Source: Lingula anatina (Eukaryota > Brachiopoda > Lingulata > Lingulida > Lingulidae). Taken from it: a stretch of DNA of 64,000 nucleotides. The stretch spans positions 59,931 through 123,930 of the forward strand of contig NW_019775806.1 of NCBI RefSeq assembly GCF_001039355.2, given 5' to 3'. The notes below the pieces were generated by a model. That model was not told the DNA's origin and ran no database searches. It saw only the letters and a list, made by a program, of their open reading frames with translations. Within the stretch, counting starts at the first letter, position 1; each line of letters opens with the position of its first letter. Shown piece after piece: positions 56,603 to 64,000 of the stretch. The translations under genes and the position numbers were made by a program.

Positions 56603-56733
56603 TCAGAGGTGTACCCAGAGAGCTTTGTTGATCCATCCTCCAGTTTTGACCATCTTCCGACAGAAAACTGAAACTTGAAAAAAATTTTAACATCTTCCAA
56701 AAGACCCAGAAGACAGCCGCTATCCACCCCTGA
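56603..56733. mobile_element. Relative of the 170-base MITE, reverse orientation, copy 1
   Basis: Its reverse complement starts TCAGGGGTGGAT and contains GTCTTCTGGGTCTT and GGAGGATGGATCAACAAAG, matching the element at 14838-15007. It is shared by both 3.2-kb repeat copies. Confidence 0.8.
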
Positions 56734-56752
56734 TTGTATATGTACATATATC

Positions 56753-56920
56753 CAGGCCCGTAGCCAGCAATTTCAAAAGGCGGGTTCGTTTTTTGAAAAA
56801 GTGGACCTTTTCCCATAAAAACTTCATGTACCTAGATCAAATTTTACCCAGAGTGGACCTTTTCCCAGCAAAAGGGGCGTTTCTTTCGAACTCCCCGAAC
56901 CCCCCCTGGCTACGGGTCTG
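56753..56920. mobile_element. CAGGCCCGTAGCC element, copy 1
   Basis: The start CAGGCCCGTAGCCAGC and end GGCTACGGGTCTG are inverted repeats. The interior has paired GTGGACCTTTTCCCA motifs. It belongs to the same group as the remnants at 20148 and 60613. Confidence 0.75.
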
Positions 56921-57471
56921 TACATCTGATTGTAAAAAAATGATGTATTAGTACTTGTACATGTATGTAAGACGATCATAGTTTCGTGTTTCTGATGAAG
57001 CAAATGTTCCTCCATGTGCATTAATCCAGTAACTGACAGTTAAGGTTGTACATACATTTAGGTTTCACAGGCAAGTGCCTCTTTTAATCTCCAAAATGGT
57101 TTGTTGTTTTGTCTGTAGACGCACCATGTACATGTAGCATGATGATAGACTGCTACTGTTTTTAGAAACCTTCATAAAGATAGCAGTCATTTGCCAGTTG
57201 AATACTTAAGTTTACTGCATGTTGAGAAATGAGACATTTAAGCTGTAATGGTGCCAGTATATCAACTATTTTGAGGAAAATCGTCAATGCATTTTTTTTT
57301 TTCTGATAATGGATTTTTGAGTTTTTTTTCTGGTAATGTGATTTGTGTAGAAACTGCTGGAATGTTGAAATAACAACTACGAAACCATTGGTAAGATGTA
57401 AATTTTGTTTTTATACAACATACAATGTGTTAGTGGACATACAAGAAGAATATATATATAATAAAGGGAAC

Positions 57472-57472
57472 N
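57472..57472. other. Single N at the junction of the two 3.2-kb copies
   Basis: The only ambiguous base for tens of kilobases falls within about ten bases of the end of copy 1 and just before copy 2. This is what a forced contig or haplotype join would leave. Confidence 0.8.
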
Positions 57473-57658
57473 GTTATATTTGAAGTAGGAAATTTGTTAG
57501 AATATCAAGCAGAAAAAAAGGCTATTCTACATTGTGGGTACTTGAAAAGAGTTATAAAATATCTTTTTTCATTTAATCTCATTTTTGTCCTATGCAATCA
57601 ATCATTCCAGGCAATCATGCAAATATCAGCACTTGTGGTAAATGGTTTAAAATAATAC

Positions 57659-58569
57659 CATTTCATAAATTTCCATTAGTCTGACTGGAACATCATGAAA
57701 TCTAATATTGTGAACCCTGGTGTAACTAAAAGAGATGTAAGAATACTTCAATGAGAGCTTTTGAATGTGCTTGGTTACAGCATGGACGATTAATACAAAT
57801 CTGTATTAAGTGAAACTGAACATAATAGCATAATTCCTAAGCATAGTTCTTTCAAGCATAACCTTTTTTTATAGGATAGCCCCCCTGTACAAACCTCCTG
57901 AAGTTAACAATATTAACAGATTTAGCAGTTTTGGATGCTTGTTTGGGGTTTTGGTAAAATATGTCATATTGTGAGTAATTAAAATGCTCACAAAAGATCA
58001 TTTATCATGTTTGCAGTATGAAGTACATGTTTCCAATATGTACATGTACATTCCATTGAAATCCTGTAATTTGTTCTTGGAAGTTGAAAAATATGAAAAA
58101 CTCACATTTGAGTGACTTTTGCAATATTCCATCATAAGATATACTGTATGATGGATGATATGTCTTTATGTATGAAGCGAGGAAACAATCACTATCATAA
58201 ACTGAGACCAGCAAAGAAGTTGCCATTGAAATATCCAATGTCTGCATGTCCAAGAATATCTTTCCTCTTTTTGAGTAGAACACTTCCAACAGAATGATGA
58301 ATACATTGAGGGAACTAATGAAGCTGTGTCGCAGGTTGAAATCCATGAATGGAGAAGGATGGATGGTATATGTATGTGATGATGATGAAGGATCGAGCTC
58401 ATTCTAAACGTGACAAAAAATGATGATATAATAAATTGATGATATAATTAAGTTACATACTAAACGGTTTTCTTTGTCATCACTTACTTGCATGTCCTCC
58501 GAGGCAACAATATCAAGCAAGGGATTGACAGATATCTTAAAATTGCTATTTTGCCAAGTATCTGAAGGC
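57659..58569 (-). CDS. Candidate exons of an unidentified gene (copy 2)
   Basis: These are equivalents of the copy 1 exons: A at 58488-58569, B at 58106-58403 and C at 57659-57725, with all splice sites conserved. Exon B is unchanged except for a synonymous serine codon. Exon A has Ile where copy 1 has Phe. If the two 3.2-kb copies are alleles, this is the same gene seen twice. Further candidate exons on the same strand lie at 62003-62043 and 62345-62510. Confidence 0.35.
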
Positions 58570-58841
58570 CTGTACAATATTTTGAACAATTTCATGTAAT
58601 TATGATACATAAATATAATTGAAATATATAGTTTTATCATTAGAATATAGTTTCTGGGTTGAATTATCATTCAAAATAGGTGACCCCCAAATCACAAAAG
58701 ACAAGCAACTGACTGTATATCATGAATAAGGGGTTAGGGGTAAATTTTGATGTGTAGGTGACCACCCTGAGACCCAGGTGCCTATTGTTTTATACCAAAA
58801 GAAAGGGCAATCATCAAGGATTATTTTGATATATTAGACCT

Positions 58842-59055
58842 CATTCCCATAGATTTTAGATCGATCTATCCCTGTGGGGAGTCTCACTTGATTACTGTCA
58901 GCTTAGCCGGCTTAAGGGTCTGTCCCGCCTACTAAAAGCTGTAAGGGGGTAATTACCTATGGTGCGCGCTCGGCTGACTGCAATTTAGCATGAACCCCCA
59001 GGGATTTAGGTGATCTAAATCTAAATCTCTGGATCGATCTAAATCTCTGGGAATG
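58842..59055. mobile_element. ATCGATC-type MITE, copy 4
   Basis: Nearly identical to copy 3 and at the matching position in the second 3.2-kb repeat. The foldback element begins seven bases after its right end. Confidence 0.85.
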
Positions 59056-59061
59056 CACCTT

Positions 59062-59658
59062 CAGGCCTAACCAACTACCAGACTCGGCACCTACGGATCC
59101 AGAATAAACCGGTATATCAGACCACACTACCCGTTTTCAAGGTGTGTGTCAGATCGCATTACAGAGTATCAGCCACCACACCGATTTTGCCTGGTGCGCG
59201 ATGTGATAGCGATGATCGTAGTAATAGATGGACCCCGAGTCAGCGAGGGTTATGTGGCATACACGAGTGCGAAGCAGGTATACGAGCCCACTTTGACCTA
59301 ATTTTGATAGCAGAAGCATATTCTGTCGGTGGTTAAATATTTTCTGGACGAGATTCAGTGAGTCGTCTGTCGCCATGTTGTCACTCGGAACTACTCCGAT
59401 GTCTCCGCACTCGACAATAGTATGGAGCTTAAGGAATGAGCCGAGGATTGCCGATTTCCATGTTGTTGTATTCATACGACTCCTACTTGACGAAAACAAG
59501 GCGCGATACCCGGATGACAGGTAGGCTTACAAAATTTGTGATGGGGTATGATACTCTGTAATGCGATCTGACACACACCTTGAAAACGGGTAGTGTGGTC
59601 TGATATACCGGTTTATTCTGGATCCGTAGGTGCCGAGTCTGGTAGTTGGGTAGGCCTG
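59062..59658. mobile_element. 597-base foldback transposon with 110-base terminal inverted repeats
   Basis: The arms 59062-59171 and 59549-59658 are inverted copies that differ at one base near the tip. They begin CAGGCCTA and end TAGGCCTG. The uninserted copy reads ACCCTT at this place; here ACCTT precedes and ACCCTT follows the element, consistent with a 5-6 base target duplication with one base lost. The 377-base interior has a short minus-strand open frame without resemblance to a transposase, so the element is non-autonomous. Superfamily is not assignable from the sequence. Confidence 0.9.
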
Positions 59659-60419
59659 ACCCTTAGACATATCATTCAGATTTAGCATATTCAGTGTGTG
59701 ACATAACATAGGGTCTGCCCTAAATGATTTTGACCAAAACAGACCTATTTTTTCAGTTTATTTTTAGTTATGATGGTGAAACATGTTTTATCTTGATATA
59801 TGTAGGTAAAATATGCAGGTATATAATTTTCTAAGCCTTTGGTATATTAAGAGGGGCAAATACCATGAAAAAATGCAAAAACATGCTCAAAATCAGTAAT
59901 TTTTGAATATCGCAAACTTCAGAGGGTATGTACAGGGGGGGTTAGAGAGGTTTAAAAATTCTAAAAAAAAAAATACTGTTTTGTCTTTTTAGACCTATTA
60001 CATAATGTCAGGGGGGTAGTACAAAAAGTTGGTATTATCACCCCACACACACACACACTTATAGTCCTCTTTCACTAATGACATGAAATTTTGAAAGTTA
60101 TAGCTATAAGATGATTAGTTTTTTTAATATCGAACACCTCTTTCCTGACTTAACCTGAAGGAAGTTGAGTTTTTCTCTGATAAAAGGTGGGAGAATTTGA
60201 AAATGGAGCTTGAAATGTTAACTTTGAGCCTTCTTGTTATTGAACTGTTCTCTTTGTTCCTGAAAAAATCCTCTTTGCTTCATATTTTTGTACTCAATTT
60301 TTTCTAGGTTTCTCTTTAACATCCCAAAATGCATACATAAATGTCGTTTTTCATTTTTCCTGTAATCATAAAAAATATGTGTAATCGAACTTGGCCTCAT
60401 TGCAGGTACATTTATATTG

Positions 60420-60597
60420 TCAGAGATTTACCCAGAGAGCTTTGTTGATCCATCCTCCAGTTTTGACCATCTTCCGACAGAAAACTGAAACTTGAAAAAA
60501 ATTTTAACATCTTCCAAAAGACCCAGAAGACAGCCGCTACGGTAAAGTCTTGAAAATTTCGTNGAAATTTTCAAGACTTTACCGTATCCACCCCTGA
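60420..60597. mobile_element. Relative of the 170-base MITE, copy 2, with an internal palindrome
   Basis: The same element as 56603-56733, interrupted at 60539-60585 by a palindrome with 22-base arms around GTN. Confidence 0.75.
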
Positions 60598-60612
60598 TTG
60601 TATATGTACATA

Positions 60613-60770
60613 TATCCAGGCCCGTAGCCAGCAATTTCAAAAGGCAGGTTCGTTTTTTGAAAAAGTGGTCTTTTTCCCATAAAAACTTCATGTACCTAGA
60701 TCAAATTTTACCCAGAGTGGATCTTTTCCCAGCGAACTCCCCGAACCCCCCCTGGCTACGGGTCTGTACA
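60613..60770. mobile_element. CAGGCCCGTAGCC element, copy 2
   Basis: Equivalent of 56753-56920 with a small internal deletion near CCCAGCGAACTCC. Confidence 0.7.
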
Positions 60771-61324
60771 TCTGATTGTAAAAAATGATGTATTAGTACT
60801 TGAACATGTATGTAAGACGATCATAGTTTCGTGTTTCTGATGAAGCAAATGCTCCTCCATGTGCATTAATCCAGTAACTGACAGTTAAGGTTGTACATAC
60901 ATTTAGGTTTCACAGGCAAGTGCCTCTTTTAATCTCCAAAATGGGTTTTCAAATGATTCTTGGTTTGTTGTCTTGTCTGTAGACGCACCGTGTACATGTA
61001 GCATGATGATAGACTACTACTGTTTTTAGAAACCTTCATAAAGATAGCAGTCATTTGCCAGTTGAATACTTAAGTTTACTGCATGTTGAGAAATGAAGCA
61101 TTTAAGCTGTAATGGTGCCAGTATATCAACTATTTTGAGGAAAATCATCAATGCATTTTTTTTTTCTGATAATGGATTTTTGAGTTTTTTTTCTGGTAAT
61201 GTGATTTGTGTAGAAACTGCTGGAATGTTGAAATAACAACTACGAAACCATTGGTAAGATGTAAATTTTGTTTTTATACAACATACAATGTGTTAGTGGA
61301 CATACAAGAAGAATATATATATAA

Positions 61325-62700
61325 TTGGAAAAGGTCTCAAAAGTTGACTGGTGTACAATAATTGACTGTAACATTTATCTTTTCTGTATTAAGGGTGATT
61401 TCACAGCAGAAATGTATATATCTGCAGGATCAAGCTGGTTATTGCAGATATTTATTTTAATTTCCCCACAGAACCTTCATGTTTGAGACACATTAGTGAC
61501 ATAACCAGTCAGGCATTCCCCTAAGCTATTGTTTCTCTTTTAGAATACATTGTATTATAATTATCAGTTTGATCAAAGTGTAGATTAATTTCACTGATTC
61601 GGCATTTAAATCACAATTTCTGTGACAAAATGTTAAAATGGTGAATATATGACCTTTGCATTTGAGCTATTTTCTGGTTTACTTTCTATTTCTCATTTAT
61701 GATGAATGACAAATGTGTTAATTCAGATACCAGCTTTCAATTATCTTTCATGTATCATGGATTAGGGTGAATTAAGTGAAATGTATTTTTCATGATTATT
61801 TTATAAGTTGTTATGCTACAGTAGAATCAGCTGTAACAAATTCCCATTAAGTCCTTAAACCTTATGCTGAAAGCTACATCAAAAGTACTGTACTCATAAG
61901 GTAATTGCAAAGCTGTTACATCAGCTGTTAAGCCTTCAGTGGGTATTCCCAAATTAGTTGGTCCAACAAACACATTGTACTCTCTGAACTAGCTACTCTT
62001 ACCTGGTGCTACTTCAGGTAGATCATTATCTAGTTCAATCTGCCTGTTAGAAGTGATTATAGCTTATTTTTCCATGTCCAGTTTATCAGACAAGTGCCAA
62101 TTAAAAAGACACAATACCAAACCTAGCATGTTTGGAAATGCTTATATCACCCTATGTCATGTTTTACTGGGTTGATTTTCAAGCACAATGACATTGGGAT
62201 AGAATGGGTCATTTCAGAAATTTTTAACCCTTTAAGAACAGAGCAGTACAGGTAGGCAAACAGTTGATGGCATGTGTCAATTGGTGAATAATTTGTCACA
62301 ATCCATCATTGCATGTAACAGAAAAACATGATTGCACTGTTTACCTAACAAGTGATCGATGTCTTTGCAAGAGACCATTTTCATGCAAATATTCTTGAAG
62401 AACACATGACAATTTACATGTATGTTTTGCATTTGTTTACTATCATATTTAATGGATACATTCACAAAGAAGGAAATAAAATTCAGACATTCCTTTGAAT
62501 ATAAACTCATCTGAACAGGAAGGTAATTATTTTCAGGTGGCGCATATAGGTAATTGAGTAATGGATGACTTAATAATTAACCATGTTGCCTGACATTAAG
62601 ATCTTCTTAGCAAGTGAAAATAATCCAAGTGACTGAAATCTAGTTATTTAGATTCAGAATGGTAAAATATTTTAAACATGCTTTGAATATATAGAAGCAA
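61325..62700. other. Spacer with two candidate minus-strand exons
   Basis: At 62345-62510 a 166-base open stretch is bounded by an acceptor (CTGTTCAG) and a donor (G then gtaaac) and encodes a Cys- and Lys-rich peptide starting MSLYSKECLNF. At 62003-62043 a 41-base stretch reading QIELDNDLPEVAP has an acceptor and a strong gtaaga donor. Their phases do not join directly, so at least one exon is missing or one call is wrong. Confidence 0.3.
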
Positions 62701-62960
62701 AGTACTGGTAACTGCCTAGGTGCTTGTAGACTTGAAAAAGGCATTTGATCCAGTTTTTCATTAACCTGTAGGACTCGAGTATAGACTTCCAAACAAATTA
62801 TATATCACTCTTTTTTATAGTTTTAAATTAACACAGGTATAACAGTTGGACTTGGAGGGGGGGGATGAAACAATCATAGATTATATTTGAAATCAACATT
62901 CAAGCCAGCAGTTTAGAACTTAAGATATTTTTTGCGGAAGATATGATAGTTTCTTGTTTG
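62700..62960 (+). pseudogene. Possible relic of a reverse transcriptase
   Basis: The plus strand reads VLVDLKKAFDPVFH at about 62720-62762, like RT motif A of LINEs (F/V-D-x-x-K-A-F-D). About 170 bases later it reads FAEDMIVS, which resembles the YADD motif with one change. Stops interrupt the frame between them. If correct, this is an old, inactivated fragment. Confidence 0.35.
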
Positions 62961-63422
62961 AAATTATCATGCAAGCTATTGATCAGCCATCTGTTATCTC
63001 ATGGTCAATCCATTAAGTACCTTGCACAGATATTATCTTTACTAGCTACATGTACATGTTTTATTGTTAGCACGGCTGTCAAGTACAACAATTATCTTAC
63101 AATATTGTTAAATCCTCCCAAACACTAAGTTTAACAGTTACTTCACCATAGTTACCACAAATTTAGGATGGTAAGGACAACCTTATTGATAGCATACGGT
63201 AAGTTATATTTAATTTCAGGTGGTAAAGTATATCCTTTGACGGATATGTTCATGTTTATACCGTAGGAAAGGCAATTTTTAACTTCTCATAAAAACTGTG
63301 GGTTGATTTTCTGAAGGGAAAATCATTTGATTTAAACACTACAATTTTAAACTGCAAATACATGTAATTGAGTTCTACAAGACCAAATAAAGGCTGCATT
63401 CACAACCGAAGTTGATCTGCGG

Positions 63423-63561
63423 ACTAACAGATCTCTGGATCAAATATATGTGACCTATTTGAAAGTGTGATCCCCGTGGGGAATCTATTTAGAGTCTATT
63501 AGGGGATAATGCAGCAAGTTTTCAAATGGGTTGACCATATTTGATCTGCAGATCTGTTAGT
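63423..63561. mobile_element. 139-base inverted-repeat element
   Basis: The ends ACTAACAGATC and GATCTGTTAGT begin imperfect inverted repeats of about 45 bases that also share GATCAAATAT and ACCxATTTGAAA. The centre GATCCCCGTGGGGAATCTA resembles the interior of the ATCGATC-type MITEs, suggesting common ancestry. Confidence 0.65.
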
Positions 63562-64000
63562 TAACTTGTCCTGACTGGGCAAAGCTGCCATCATGAAAAA
63601 GTTAGTAGTGGGATATCATGCTGATTTTCTGTCCATCTTTCTGTCCATCTTTTTATATAATATTGGTCCTCTCCTGCTGATTTCATTTGCATCCATTCAG
63701 TTTATCCTCTGATATCTTTTCTGGAAAGTTAGCATTTTTATGTACCTGGTCCCATCACCTGAGTTTTTCTACAATGAAGGTAAAGCCAGAGCTCTATCTG
63801 GATCCATGGACATTTAATAATTGTTTCCAAAATACCTGGAAAGCAATATAATTACCATTTTGCTTCAAACTGACATGAATACTGTTTTAAAATGTCGATC
63901 GGGTAAAATTGCTGCATGATCCAATTATTCCTTATTTTACAACATTTTTTAAAGATAAATTTGCCCTTGTGGATGCTGCAATCATCCAAATGCTTACTAT
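63562..64000. other. Right-edge spacer, no gene seen
   Basis: No coding or repeat structure is evident up to the end of the window. Confidence 0.4.

Larger units (their letters stand above)
54256..57462. repeat. 3.2-kb direct repeat, copy 1
   Basis: This segment matches 57474-61324 along its whole length with about 1-2% base differences plus small indels. It lacks the 597-base foldback element and the small palindrome present in copy 2. Confidence 0.95.
57474..61324. repeat. 3.2-kb direct repeat, copy 2 (with insertions)
   Basis: The same order as copy 1, lengthened by a 597-base foldback element at 59062-59658 and a 47-base palindrome at 60539-60585, with scattered small indels and substitutions. 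Confidence 0.95.

Noticed and set aside
59149-59499. 116-codon minus-strand frame inside the foldback element as a transposase
   Set aside because: Too short, no catalytic motif that I can see, and partly composed of the terminal repeat.
60218-60400. Lys/Glu-rich minus-strand frame resembling a coiled coil
   Set aside because: The other 3.2-kb copy has a 4-base indel that breaks the frame at the same place, so selection on this reading frame is unlikely.

Overview
The window is animal nuclear DNA. Coding sequence is split into short exons with GT-AG introns, exon phases agree across introns, and the AT-rich spacer is full of microsatellites and small inverted-repeat transposons. A 106-base N gap and two single Ns show it comes from a draft assembly. 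Gene content (a GPR120-like receptor, an SRCR-type lysyl oxidase, an acetylcholine-binding-protein relative) suggests a marine invertebrate. A hemichordate or other non-vertebrate deuterostome is plausible, but I cannot prove the species.

Layout. 0.66-3.24 kb (+): the last six exons of an F-box/LRR gene that I recognise as FBXL18. 5.38-7.99 kb (+): a complete five-exon gene for a secreted nicotinic-receptor ligand-binding domain with no channel region, ending in a predicted GPI-anchor signal. This is the most unusual gene here. 8.52-9.83 kb and 12.01-13.37 kb (-): two paralogous two-exon genes for secreted proteins with a fibrinogen-C-like start, plus an orphan first exon with its promoter at 15.69-15.83 kb. 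A roughly 330-base upstream unit accompanies each member, in three tandem copies ahead of the first gene. About 13.0-17.4 kb is a tandem segmental duplication. 18.7-19.3 kb: the 3' end of a truncated LINE. 27.09-28.35 kb (+): a class A GPCR with an uninterrupted coding exon, closest to free fatty acid receptor 4. 30.32-38.23 kb (-): a complete nine-exon lysyl oxidase-like gene with two SRCR domains and intact copper and LTQ residues. 38.2-52.0 kb: spacer with no convincing gene. 54.26-61.32 kb: two nearly identical 3.2-kb copies joined at an N, carrying candidate exons of an unidentified minus-strand gene. Only the second copy has a 597-base foldback element and a short palindrome with an N in its loop.

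The genes do not form a pathway. The links visible in the sequence are local duplication in the fibrinogen-like family, closely spaced convergent 3' ends between the acetylcholine-binding-like gene and the first fibrinogen-like gene, and repeated invasion by small terminal-inverted-repeat elements. The paralogous duplications provide natural empty sites for two of these elements.

All homology calls rest on recall of family sequences and hand alignment. No database search was run.
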